Assembly (NCBI GenBank): GCA_028698615.1
Contig: JAQVWF010000024.1
Location: forward strand, 1 to 36,530
DNA: 36,530 bases
From: Syntrophorhabdaceae bacterium
GTDB lineage: Bacteria > Desulfobacterota > Syntrophorhabdia > Syntrophorhabdales > Syntrophorhabdaceae
Reading direction: 5' to 3'
Part shown: in pieces, positions 15,099 through 23,072 of the stretch
Layout of the letters: each line of letters opens with the position of its first letter
Numbering within the stretch: the stretch's first letter is position 1
Position numbers and translations under genes: made by a program
The notes under the pieces: generated by a model
What the model was told of the DNA's origin: nothing
Databases searched by the model: none
What the model saw: only the letters and a program-made list of their open reading frames with translations

Positions 15099-18000
15099 TC
15101 ACAGGGGCGCGATCTCCATCAATATATTTCTTATGAAATTCATGAGTTCCCCCTCATGAAGATCGGAGCGGATGACGATCCGTCCGTCGGGAAGGAGTTT
15201 GATCCCCCTGCCGCTGTCAGTGGCCAGAGCGAGGAGCCGTTTCATATCAAGGGGGGTTCGCTCCGTGACATGGAGAATTACCTGCCTGTTGGTCTGTTCG
15301 ATCCTGCGAACCTTGAGACTTGCCAGGAGGGACTTGAGGGAGATGACCTCCAGGAGGTTCGTCAGTGGAGAGGGCAGGGTGCCGTAGCGATCCTTGAGCT
15401 CGCTTTCCAGTTCCCGGAGCTCCTCCTCGTGACGAACGCGGGAGAGGCGCTTATACATGAGGAGCTTTTGGGTGGCGTCCTGGATATAGGCGTCGGGTAT
15501 GAATGCGTTCACGGGGATATTCATTTCCGTGTTGACCTCTTCCTCGGGGATGACGTCTCTGTTCTTGAGCTTGTTCATGGTCTCTTCGAGCATGTCGCAA
15601 TAAAGCTCGAAACCGACGAGATTGACATTGCCCGATTGCTCTTTGCCCACGAGGTTGCCGGCGCCCCGTATCTCGAGGTCGTAGTTCGCGATCTGGAAGC
15701 CGGAGCCAAGGTCGGTGAGCTCTTCGATGATCTTGAGCCGCAGGCGGGAGTCTTTTGCCAGGTTCTCTTCGCTGGGAACGAGGAGGTAGGCGTAGGCCTG
15801 CCGGGTGCTCCTTCCGACCCTGCCCCTGAGCTGGTACAGGTCAGCAAGGCCCATCCTGTGTGCGTTGTTGATGAATATGGTGTTCACGTTCGATATGTCG
15901 AGTCCCGATTCGATGATGTTCGTCGAAAGGAGGATATCGTAGCGCTTCTCGATGAAGTCCACCATTATCTTCTCGAGCCTGCTTCCGCTCATCTGGCCGT
16001 GGGCGACGGCAATGCGGGCCTCGGGGACGATCCTCGCCAGATGGTCGTGGACAACGCCTATGTTGTGTATGAAGTTGTGAACAAAGAAGACCTGTCCCGA
16101 CCTTTCAAGCTCGTTCCTTATCCCTCGTGATAGCACGGCGTCGTTGAATTTCACCACCGTGGTCCTGACGGCGTGGCGGTCGAGGGGGGGTGTGTCGATG
16201 ACGCTCAGGTCCCTGATGCCGGATGTCGCCATATACAGGGTCCTCGGAATGGGTGTGGCACTGAGCGTGAGGACGTCAACGGTCTTCTTGATGACCTTGA
16301 GCATCTCCTTGTGTTTCACCCCGAAGCGGTGTTCCTCATCGATGATGACAAGCCCGAGGTCGCGGAAGGACACATCTTTCTGCAGGAGCCTGTGGGTGCC
16401 GATAATGATGTCGACCTGTCCCTTGTCGAGGAGCCGCACCGTTTCCGCCTGTTGTTCCTTCGTCCGGAAACGCGACAGCATGTTGAGGGCAATGGGATAC
16501 TCGGAGAAGCGGTCGCTGAAGGTCTTGAAGTGCTGCTGGGCAAGGACGGTGGTGGGCACGAGGACAGCCACCTGTTTTCCATCAAGGACGGCCTTGAAAG
16601 CAGCCCTCAGTGCCACCTCGGTCTTGCCAAAGCCCACATCGCCGCAGACGAGCCTGTCCATGGGGCGTGTGCTTCCGAGGTCCGCGAGAACGTCGTTTAT
16701 GGCGTTGATCTGACCCTCGGTCTCCTCGTATTCGAAACGGGATTCCATTTCCCTGAAGAGCTCGTCCTCGGGCGGGTAGCTGTGACCCCGTGACATCTGT
16801 CTTTCCGCATAGATCTCAAGGAGCTCTCCGGCCATGTCCTCGATCTGCCTGCGCACCCGCTTCTTCGTGTTTATCCAGAATTTGGAACCCAGCCGGTCAA
16901 CCTTGGGTTTGAATTTCTCGCCGCCGATGAATTTTTGTACCAGGTGGAGATCGTCGACAGGAACGTAGAGTTTATCCCCGCCGAGGTACTCGATAAGAAG
17001 AAAGTCTTTCGTGAACCTGTTGACGGTCAGGGGAACGATGCCCCGGTAGACGCCGATGCCGTGGTCCACATGGACAACAAGTTCGCCCGGGGTGAGGTCC
17101 TTGAAGGACGCAAGAAACTCATCGCGACTCCCCCACTGTTTTTTGACGACCCTTTTCTTGGGCCCGGCTATATCATCTTCCGTGAGGACGATGATGTCGT
17201 CCGTCCTGAAGCCCCTGCGTATGGGGCCCTCGATGATTCCCCATTCCCTGGATCGTTTCGGGTAGGATATCCCGGGGAGGACGGGCAAAACAAGGCCGTA
17301 GTTCTCGAATATCTCCTGGAGCCTCTTTGCCTGATGCCCTGTATTGGCAAAGAGGTAAACAAAGGGATAGTGGGACCATTCTTTTTGCAGCTTCTCCCGG
17401 AGTATGTGAAATATCTCTGTCTTGTGGAGGAGGAAGAGCTGTCTCAAGTCATCGTTCGACACCGCTTTGAGTATCCTTTGCTCCTCTCCGGGGCCCACGA
17501 TGCCCGAAAGGTCGATCTGCGGCGTCTCGCGCAGAAGTCTTATCCAGCCCTGTCTGATCGTCGGATCGGCCCCATCGAGGGCCTGGTCGATGCAGGAGGC
17601 ACCGGGATGAACGAGTGTAAGGGGCCCGTCAAGATAATCCATGATGGTGGACGGGCCGGCGTCATCCCTCTTTATGATGGACGTTATGTCGCAATGGGTG
17701 AGCTCTTTGTCCGACCTCTGGGAAAGGGGGTTGAAATATCTCAGGGAGAGTATCTGGTCGCCTATGAACTCGCAACGCACGGGTTTGTCCGAGGCGGGTG
17801 AAAAAAAATCGATGATGCTGCCCCGTTTCGCGTACTGGCCGGCCTCGCGCACGAGGGGAGCAAGTTCAAAACCTTTCCTGTCAAGGTTGTCGTGAATGTC
17901 TTCCATAAAGACGGCATCGCCCACGTGTATGGTCATGATATCATCGGAAACGCTTTCGGGGGCGGGCAGTGGGCGGGACATTGAGGCAACGGGAAAGAGC

Positions 18001-18302
18001 CCTATGAAGGTGTCGTCCGTTGCGAGACGATAGAGAAACCCGCCGCGCTTCAGGTCATCTTCTTGCTCGAAAAAACGCATCTCCCAGGGCGGGAAGAAGG
18101 CCACCTCTCTGTTGCCGTAATAGGCGATCTCCTCCCTCAGGAGATCCGCCGAATTGTCATCCTCGTACAGGACCAGTGTCCTGCCCTTCCTGTGAGCGAC
18201 GAGGAATGAGACAAAGGAGCCCGCTCTGCCGGTTATGTACAAGCAACCGTCATGGGCATCGTCGGCTCTATCGTTCTGGGGATCGCTCACGGAAGGGTGC
18301 AC
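15099..18302 (-). CDS. mfd: Transcription-repair coupling factor Mfd
   Basis: ATP-driven translocase that removes stalled RNA polymerase and recruits UvrA. The N-terminal UvrB-like region (about 20-300) is followed by the polymerase-interacting CarD-like domain (LTPGELVVHVDHGIGVYRGI, about 403-422), then the RecG-type motor: Walker A GDVGFGKTE (554-562), DEEH (655-658), SATPIPRTLYMA, the QLRGRVGRS motif, and the C-terminal TRCF domain. Length 1067 is slightly short of the usual 1150, mostly at the N-terminus. The start is a GTG 14 bases after the stop of the lytic transglycosylase gene, with no clear Shine-Dalgarno; a non-standard start a few codons upstream cannot be excluded. Confidence 0.95.
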   Translation of the reverse strand: MHPSVSDPQNDRADDAHDGCLYITGRAGSFVSFLVAHRKGRTLVLYEDDNSADLLREEIAYYGNREVAFFPPWEMRFFEQEDDLKRGGFLYRLATDDTFIGLFPVASMSRPLPAPESVSDDIMTIHVGDAVFMEDIHDNLDRKGFELAPLVREAGQYAKRGSIIDFFSPASDKPVRCEFIGDQILSLRYFNPLSQRSDKELTHCDITSIIKRDDAGPSTIMDYLDGPLTLVHPGASCIDQALDGADPTIRQGWIRLLRETPQIDLSGIVGPGEEQRILKAVSNDDLRQLFLLHKTEIFHILREKLQKEWSHYPFVYLFANTGHQAKRLQEIFENYGLVLPVLPGISYPKRSREWGIIEGPIRRGFRTDDIIVLTEDDIAGPKKRVVKKQWGSRDEFLASFKDLTPGELVVHVDHGIGVYRGIVPLTVNRFTKDFLLIEYLGGDKLYVPVDDLHLVQKFIGGEKFKPKVDRLGSKFWINTKKRVRRQIEDMAGELLEIYAERQMSRGHSYPPEDELFREMESRFEYEETEGQINAINDVLADLGSTRPMDRLVCGDVGFGKTEVALRAAFKAVLDGKQVAVLVPTTVLAQQHFKTFSDRFSEYPIALNMLSRFRTKEQQAETVRLLDKGQVDIIIGTHRLLQKDVSFRDLGLVIIDEEHRFGVKHKEMLKVIKKTVDVLTLSATPIPRTLYMATSGIRDLSVIDTPPLDRHAVRTTVVKFNDAVLSRGIRNELERSGQVFFVHNFIHNIGVVHDHLARIVPEARIAVAHGQMSGSRLEKIMVDFIEKRYDILLSTNIIESGLDISNVNTIFINNAHRMGLADLYQLRGRVGRSTRQAYAYLLVPSEENLAKDSRLRLKIIEELTDLGSGFQIANYDLEIRGAGNLVGKEQSGNVNLVGFELYCDMLEETMNKLKNRDVIPEEEVNTEMNIPVNAFIPDAYIQDATQKLLMYKRLSRVRHEEELRELESELKDRYGTLPSPLTNLLEVISLKSLLASLKVRRIEQTNRQVILHVTERTPLDMKRLLALATDSGRGIKLLPDGRIVIRSDLHEGELMNFIRNILMEIAPL

Positions 18303-18316
18303 CGGATAATTCTTGT

Positions 18317-18907
18317 TCAGGGATCGGGCAGTATCACTATGTTCCTGTCATATTCCCGCAGTACGAGCCCGGGAAAGCCCCTGGGAGAGGTCATCTTCTC
18401 CGGGGGAAGGCCCACGGTCCTCTCGGGTCCCATGTTGTAGGCGCGAAGCGCCGTGGTAACATAATAGAAACGATGGACAAGTTCTGAAAGGAAGCGGGTG
18501 CCTATACGTATGTTGTTCCCGGGATCGTCAAGGGTCTTGTTGCCCTTCCACTCTATCCCCATGTCGCGGACCATGAATTTCGCGAGGGACGGTTTGACCT
18601 GGAGGAGACCCCGTGCCCCCATCTCGGAAACAGCGTCACTGCGGAAGTTCGATTCCACCTTCATCAAGGCGAGAATCAGCCTGTAATCGATCCCGTGTTT
18701 CTTCGAGGCCTCATAAACACCGTGGGAGATGGCCCGCAGGTCCCTTTTTTCCAGACCCTCGTTGCCATTCTTGACATGAAGGGCTATCTGCTCCCTGATG
18801 TGCTTCTGCTTTTGAAGCGTGGAATAAACGCTCACCGCAGGTATGGTGAAACAGAGGATCACCATGATGAGAAATGCTGTAAAACGTATCCAATACCAGT
18901 TTATCAT
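18317..18907 (-). CDS. Membrane-anchored soluble lytic transglycosylase (SLT family)
   Basis: Peptidoglycan-cleaving lytic transglycosylase of about 196 residues. One N-terminal hydrophobic segment (about 8-28, FTAFLIMVILCFTIPAVSV) should anchor it to the inner membrane. The SLT domain (about 60-185) has the catalytic Glu85 in LMKVESNFRSDA, then GARGLLQVKPS and ALRAYNMGP. ATG 18907 is chosen; a TTG at 18943 would put the coding start on a consensus -35 box and has no ribosome site. With the promoter at 18914-18943, the message could be almost leaderless. It is followed after 14 bases by mfd in the same direction. Confidence 0.85.
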   Translation of the reverse strand: MINWYWIRFTAFLIMVILCFTIPAVSVYSTLQKQKHIREQIALHVKNGNEGLEKRDLRAISHGVYEASKKHGIDYRLILALMKVESNFRSDAVSEMGARGLLQVKPSLAKFMVRDMGIEWKGNKTLDDPGNNIRIGTRFLSELVHRFYYVTTALRAYNMGPERTVGLPPEKMTSPRGFPGLVLREYDRNIVILPDP

Positions 18908-18913
18908 GCATAA

Positions 18914-18943
18914 TTCATACACCAGGTGCTGGGTGGATGTCAA
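18914..18943 (-). promoter_or_regulatory. Candidate promoter for the slt-mfd transcript
   Basis: On the minus strand TTGACA (18943-18938), an 18-base spacer and TATGAA (18919-18914). The predicted start falls almost on the ATG at 18907, which would mean a leaderless or nearly leaderless message. Confidence 0.4.
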
Positions 18944-19019
18944 CCTGCGGTCCGGGGACGTTAACTTGTCGGCGGGATGAATGGGTCGCTACATCATGCA
19001 TTCTGCACTGTGAAAAATG

Positions 19020-19048
19020 TTTACTGGAAATTCCGACTACACTATACT
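19020..19048 (+). promoter_or_regulatory. Candidate promoter for the PAS-LuxR gene
   Basis: TTTACT (19020-19025), a 17-base spacer and TATACT (19043-19048), about 95 bases before the ATG at 19146. The leader in between shows nothing recognisable. Confidence 0.45.
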
Positions 19049-19145
19049 GTTCCTATAATACCACAATCCCGAATAGGCCGGAGAGGTTCCCTGGAGGCCG
19101 GTGCAGAGGCGGCCACCGGCCCATTCAGGCGGGGAGTAAGCAGAT

Positions 19146-21104
19146 ATGTTTGTCGAGAGAGGCGAAACCTTCAAGATTCTTGCGGAGAACATACCCGTGG
19201 GTCTGGCCCTTATCAACATTCGGGGGGAATATCGGTACCTCAACCCGAAGTTCGGGGAGATGTTCGGCTACGACCTCTCGGATATCCCGGACGGAAAGGC
19301 GTGGTTCGAAAAGGCATATCCCGACCCGGAATACCGAAGATCCGTGATAGACGTGTGGGTCAAGGACTTCGAACTCTTCAGGCCCGGGGAGAAGAAGCCA
19401 TGGGTTTTTCGTGTCACCTGCAAGGACTCGACAATCAGGACCATACACTTTATGCCTGTCCAACTGGCATCCGGAGAGATCCTCATTGCCTACGAGGACA
19501 TCACACAGCTGGCCAGGGCCCGGCAGGACCTTGAAGAGAACGAGACCAAGTTGAGGTTACTCTATGAGAAGTCCGTGGACCCCATCTTCATATTTGACGG
19601 CAAGAACTACATCGACTGCAATGCATCGGCGGTCCTTATCATGGGATGCACGTCAAAAGAGGAGCTCCTCAAATACCATCCTTTTGAGATCTCACCGGAA
19701 TACCAGCCCGATGGAGAGCTTTCCCGGGAAAAGGGCGCAAGGATAATAGAAAAGGCAATAAAGGACGGAAGCAGCCGTTTCGAGTGGCTGCACCGCAGCG
19801 TGGACGGGAGGGAGTTCTGGGTGGAGATCTCCCTTACAACGATCCCCTTCGGGCAGACGAGGCCGCTCATGTATGTCGTCTGGCGGGACATAACGGAACG
19901 GAAGAAGGCGGAAAAGGAACTCAGGGACAGCGAAGAGCGCTACCGGAACATGTTTGACAATATCCCCTTCCCGACGTTCGTCTATGATTTCGAGACCCTG
20001 AAAATAGTGGACGTCAATACCTTCGCCGTTCGAAGCTACGGGTATTCACGGGAGGAACTCCTGGGCATGACCCTCAAGGACCTGAAACCCGACGAGGATG
20101 TCCCGTCTCTTCTCGCCCACCTGTCGAAACCCGACCCTTCTCAGGAGCGGGTGCCCTGGAGGCACCGGAAGAGAGACGGTACCATTGTCGACGTGGAGAT
20201 AACGGGTCACGCCCTCCAGTTTCCCGGCAGGAACTACAGGATCTTTTTCGCCAACGACGTCACGGAGATAAGAAAGGCCGGGGCGGCGCTGAAATTCACC
20301 CAGTTCGCCGTTGACCGGGCGGCGGTAGGCATCCTGTGGATATCTGATGATGGCGAGATAATATACGGGAACGACGAGATCTGCAGGCTCCTCGGCTATA
20401 CCAGGGAAGAGCTGAAGGAAAGGAAGATCTTTGAACTGGATGCGAACTGTGGCGAGGAAACGTGGATAGACAACAGCAGGGGGATCAACAATCGCACGTC
20501 GGAGAGCGTCGAAGCCATCTTCCGGACGAGGGGGGGAAAGCTCTTTCCCGTGGAGATTGCCGGCAACTACATGGAATATGAGGGGGAAGGGTATATCTGC
20601 GCCATATTACAGGACATCAGCGGCCGGAAGATAACGGAGGAGTCGCTGAAAAAAAGGGAGGTGGAACTGAAGATAGAATCGAGCCGCCTCCAGGAGGCGA
20701 ATACCGCGCTGAAGGTGCTCCTCAAGCATCGGGAAGACGACAAGAAGGAACTTGAGGAAAAGCTGATAGCCAACGTCAAGGCGTTGGTCCTCCCCTATAT
20801 CGACAAGATGAGAAAAGGGCGGCTCGACCCGGGGCAGGCCTCCTACGTGGATATCGTGGAGCGGAATCTCAACGACATACTTTCCCCCTTCCTGCAAAAG
20901 ATGTCTATGAAGTACTCCAATTTCACCCCGACAGAGATCCAGGTGGCAAATCTCATCAAGGCTGGCAAAACCTCGAAGGAGATAGCTGAGATCATGAAGG
21001 TCTCAACGGGGACTATCGATACCCATCGCAACAATATCAGGAGCAAGCTGAATCTTAATGGCAAGAAGCTGAATCTTAGAGCGTTTTTAATATCACTTGG
21101 TTAG
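19146..21104 (+). CDS. Multi-PAS transcriptional regulator with C-terminal LuxR-type helix-turn-helix
   Basis: A 652-residue soluble regulator without kinase motifs. Four PAS domains follow one another (about 5-120, 130-255, 260-380, 385-500), with ITERKKAEKEL-type linkers. A coiled-coil stretch (about 500-580, KKREVELKIESSRLQEANT) leads into a LuxR/GerE DNA-binding domain at about 585-645 (FTPTEIQVANLIKAGKTSKE, then VSTGTIDTHRNNIRSKL). This single-protein sensor-to-DNA layout is common in Desulfobacterota; ligand and targets are unknown. GGGGAG at 19131-19136 supports the ATG. Its third and fourth PAS domains strongly resemble the PAS domains of the hybrid kinase at 981-4244. A response regulator with the same DNA-binding class follows 456 bases later. 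Confidence 0.9.
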   Translation: MFVERGETFKILAENIPVGLALINIRGEYRYLNPKFGEMFGYDLSDIPDGKAWFEKAYPDPEYRRSVIDVWVKDFELFRPGEKKPWVFRVTCKDSTIRTIHFMPVQLASGEILIAYEDITQLARARQDLEENETKLRLLYEKSVDPIFIFDGKNYIDCNASAVLIMGCTSKEELLKYHPFEISPEYQPDGELSREKGARIIEKAIKDGSSRFEWLHRSVDGREFWVEISLTTIPFGQTRPLMYVVWRDITERKKAEKELRDSEERYRNMFDNIPFPTFVYDFETLKIVDVNTFAVRSYGYSREELLGMTLKDLKPDEDVPSLLAHLSKPDPSQERVPWRHRKRDGTIVDVEITGHALQFPGRNYRIFFANDVTEIRKAGAALKFTQFAVDRAAVGILWISDDGEIIYGNDEICRLLGYTREELKERKIFELDANCGEETWIDNSRGINNRTSESVEAIFRTRGGKLFPVEIAGNYMEYEGEGYICAILQDISGRKITEESLKKREVELKIESSRLQEANTALKVLLKHREDDKKELEEKLIANVKALVLPYIDKMRKGRLDPGQASYVDIVERNLNDILSPFLQKMSMKYSNFTPTEIQVANLIKAGKTSKEIAEIMKVSTGTIDTHRNNIRSKLNLNGKKLNLRAFLISLG

Positions 21105-21173
21105 CTCGTATTATATATAAAGCGTATCTATATTATCTAGCCATAAATTACATATCGGTATTTGAGAGGACTC

Positions 21174-21182
21174 TGTTATAAT
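21174..21182 (+). promoter_or_regulatory. Extended -10 promoter candidate
   Basis: TGTTATAAT is a consensus extended -10 (TGnTATAAT); no good -35 is present, as is usual for this class. A transcript starting near 21189 would begin with the hairpin at 21191-21212 and could read through to the response regulator at 21561. Confidence 0.45.
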
Positions 21183-21190
21183 TACACATC

Positions 21191-21368
21191 TTATGATTGT
21201 CGCCTATCATAATCCCGTCATATGCGTGACTTCCTATAGCGAAGCCCCTTTCGAGCTTGCGCAACAAAGTGCTGCCGTTTATTTATCAAGGTTAGCTTCC
21301 AAGAACACGAAAGAGACAAAAGTCATCCCCCCCGACTGTTTCTTTTAAGCATTCAGGGGCTTCGCTAT
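21191..21368 (+). repeat. Inverted-repeat element in a 456-base noncoding stretch (possible structured RNA)
   Basis: The stretch 21105-21560 has no credible gene. It holds a hairpin of TTATGAT (21191-21197) and ATCATAA (21206-21212), and a perfect 14-base inverted repeat, 21236-21249 (ATAGCGAAGCCCCT) with 21355-21368, enclosing 105 bases. The arrangement fits either a small structured RNA or leader driven by the extended -10 at 21174, or a relic of a short non-autonomous element with terminal inverted repeats. No target-site duplication is obvious. The remainder (21369-21560) shows nothing I recognise. Confidence 0.45.
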
Positions 21369-21560
21369 CTCTATTCCATCATTGTTCTAAGCCTGGCACC
21401 ATCCTTAAGATATTTGAGGTCAATGATGATATACTTCTAAATGGCACACACACCGCCCGGACATTAAAACGTGTGGCGGGTCTTTGATGAGCATCAGTGA
21501 TATGAACAGAATGGAGGCCCATACAATGCAGGTCCTTTACGAGTATTGCCGGAGGCGGTC

Positions 21561-22193
21561 ATGGTCCGGATCCTGATCGCCGACGATCATTTCATCGTCC
21601 GGGAGGGATTGAAACAGATCGTTTCCGACGTTCCCGACCTGGTGGTCGTCGATGAAGCGAGCGACGGTCAGGAGGCCCTCAATAAAGCCGTGGCCGGATC
21701 CTTCGACATCGTTATCCTCGATATTTCAATGCCCATCAAGAGCGGCCTTGATGTCCTTCGGGAACTCAAACTGCAGAAACCCGATTCGAACGTTCTCATA
21801 CTCAGCGTTCATCCCGAGGAGCACTATGCGATGAGGGTCCTCAAGGCCGGTGCGTCCGGCTATCTTACAAAGGAGAGCGCACCCGACGAGCTTGTCATGG
21901 CAATACGCCGGATATCCCAGGGGAGGAAATACATTAGCACAACTCTTGCTGAAAAACTGGCCGGTGTCATAGGGCACCCCGCCGATGTGCCCCTCCACAG
22001 TACCCTTTCAGAAAGGGAATTCAGGGTCATGCTGATGATTGCTTCGGGGTATTCCATCAAGAAGATATCGGAGGAGTTGTTCCTCAGCATAAAGACGGTC
22101 AGCACCTACCGGACAAGGATTCTCAAAAAGATGAATTTCAGGAACAACTCGGAACTGATCCGTTACAGCATCGAAAACGGCCTGGGGAGCTAG
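21561..22193 (+). CDS. NarL/FixJ-family response regulator
   Basis: A 210-residue two-component response regulator. The receiver domain (1-120) has the acidic pair in IADDH, the phospho-acceptor Asp54 in VILDISMP and Lys104 in YLTKES. The C-terminal LuxR-type domain (about 145-205) has LSEREFRVMLMIASGYSIKK and SIKTVSTYRTRILKKM. ATG 21561 is preferred because GGAGG at 21551-21555 lies 5 bases before it; a TTG at 21546 is in frame but has no site. No histidine kinase is adjacent. The nearest kinases in the window are the two hybrid proteins, so an orphan or phosphorelay-fed role is likely. It converges on the RsbW-like gene. Confidence 0.93.
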   Translation: MVRILIADDHFIVREGLKQIVSDVPDLVVVDEASDGQEALNKAVAGSFDIVILDISMPIKSGLDVLRELKLQKPDSNVLILSVHPEEHYAMRVLKAGASGYLTKESAPDELVMAIRRISQGRKYISTTLAEKLAGVIGHPADVPLHSTLSEREFRVMLMIASGYSIKKISEELFLSIKTVSTYRTRILKKMNFRNNSELIRYSIENGLGS

Positions 22194-22249
22194 AGGACGG
22201 GTTCAAAGTTTCAGGGGAAAGACAGGTCCTTCTGGTATCCGGCGGCTAA

Positions 22250-22690
22250 TCAGGTACTATACAGGTTTTTGCGCATTGTCAGCGTGTTCTTGCCGCCTTC
22301 CGATGTGTATATGACCTCGTCCATCACGGAGTTGATGATGTACAGGCCGAGTCCGTGTTCCGGCAGGGTCTTCAGGTCCTCGGGGTTGAACTCGAGGAAC
22401 CGGGGGTGGTAAAGGGACATCTTCTTTCCTCTGTCGGTGATATTGAGGACGATCTCCTCAGTCGAATAGGTTATGTTGACCTCCACCGCGTGCCCTTCCT
22501 TGCCATCGTAGGCATGGGTGATGGCGTTGTTCACCGCTTCGACGACACAGAGTTCGAGATAATAGGCATCGACCTCGCTGAGCGAAAGATAGCCGCATAT
22601 GCCGCGAATAGCGACGCCGGCAAGAGAAACATTCTTCAACTTGCTGTCGACAAGAAAAGTGATCGTTTTCGTTGACGCCTGTTCGGGCAT
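22250..22690 (-). CDS. Anti-sigma-factor-type serine kinase, RsbW/SpoIIAB-like
   Basis: A 146-residue GHKL ATPase of the kind that phosphorylates a STAS antagonist and sequesters a sigma factor or other client. The N box LELCVVEAVNNAITHAY, the G1 box NITDRGKKM and the G2 region PEHGLGLYIINSVMD are intact, so it should bind ATP. It starts one base after the stop of the STAS gene, indicating coupling. No sigma-factor gene lies in the window, so the client may be something other than sigma, as in partner-switch systems that control biofilm or secretion. The length is normal for the family. Confidence 0.9.
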   Translation of the reverse strand: MPEQASTKTITFLVDSKLKNVSLAGVAIRGICGYLSLSEVDAYYLELCVVEAVNNAITHAYDGKEGHAVEVNITYSTEEIVLNITDRGKKMSLYHPRFLEFNPEDLKTLPEHGLGLYIINSVMDEVIYTSEGGKNTLTMRKNLYST

Positions 22691-22691
22691 G

Positions 22692-23030
22692 TTATTTCGA
22701 GAGCGCCTCGATCGCTTCGGACTCGTCGGTGAAGATCTGGAACACCCGGTTCATCCTCGTAAGCTTGAAGAGCCCCATAACGGTCTCCCTGATGCCGCAG
22801 AGGACGAGACTGCCGTCGGGGCCCATTGTTTTGAGGCTTGATACGATGGCGCCGAGACCGCTTGAATCGATGAAATCAACATGGGAAAGGTCGAGGATGA
22901 TGCGCCTGTTCCCCTGGTTGATCCAATCGACTATTCTTCCCTTGAACCCTGTGGAGACGGATGCGTCTATCCGCCCTTCCCGGGGCAGTACAACAAGAAC
23001 GTCCCCCACCTTCTTCTCTTCTATCTGCAT
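22692..23030 (-). CDS. STAS-domain anti-anti-sigma factor, RsbV/SpoIIAA-like
   Basis: A 112-residue STAS protein, the switch element of a partner-switching module. The phosphorylatable serine lies in HVDFIDSSGLGAI (Ser56/Ser57), and the N-terminal strand GDVLVVLPREGRID is typical. When dephosphorylated it should bind the RsbW-like kinase encoded next and free that kinase's client. It lies 42 bases after the PP2C phosphatase gene and one base before the kinase gene, giving the order phosphatase, STAS, kinase. Confidence 0.92.
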   Translation of the reverse strand: MQIEEKKVGDVLVVLPREGRIDASVSTGFKGRIVDWINQGNRRIILDLSHVDFIDSSGLGAIVSSLKTMGPDGSLVLCGIRETVMGLFKLTRMNRVFQIFTDESEAIEALSK

Positions 23031-23072
23031 GCATGTTCCTCCGTGGTGTTAAGCAGTACCGGCCGGTGTGCC

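Noticed and set aside
21236-21368. Insertion sequence or complete miniature transposon
   Set aside because: No transposase fragment and no flanking duplication are visible. Only an inverted repeat is supported.
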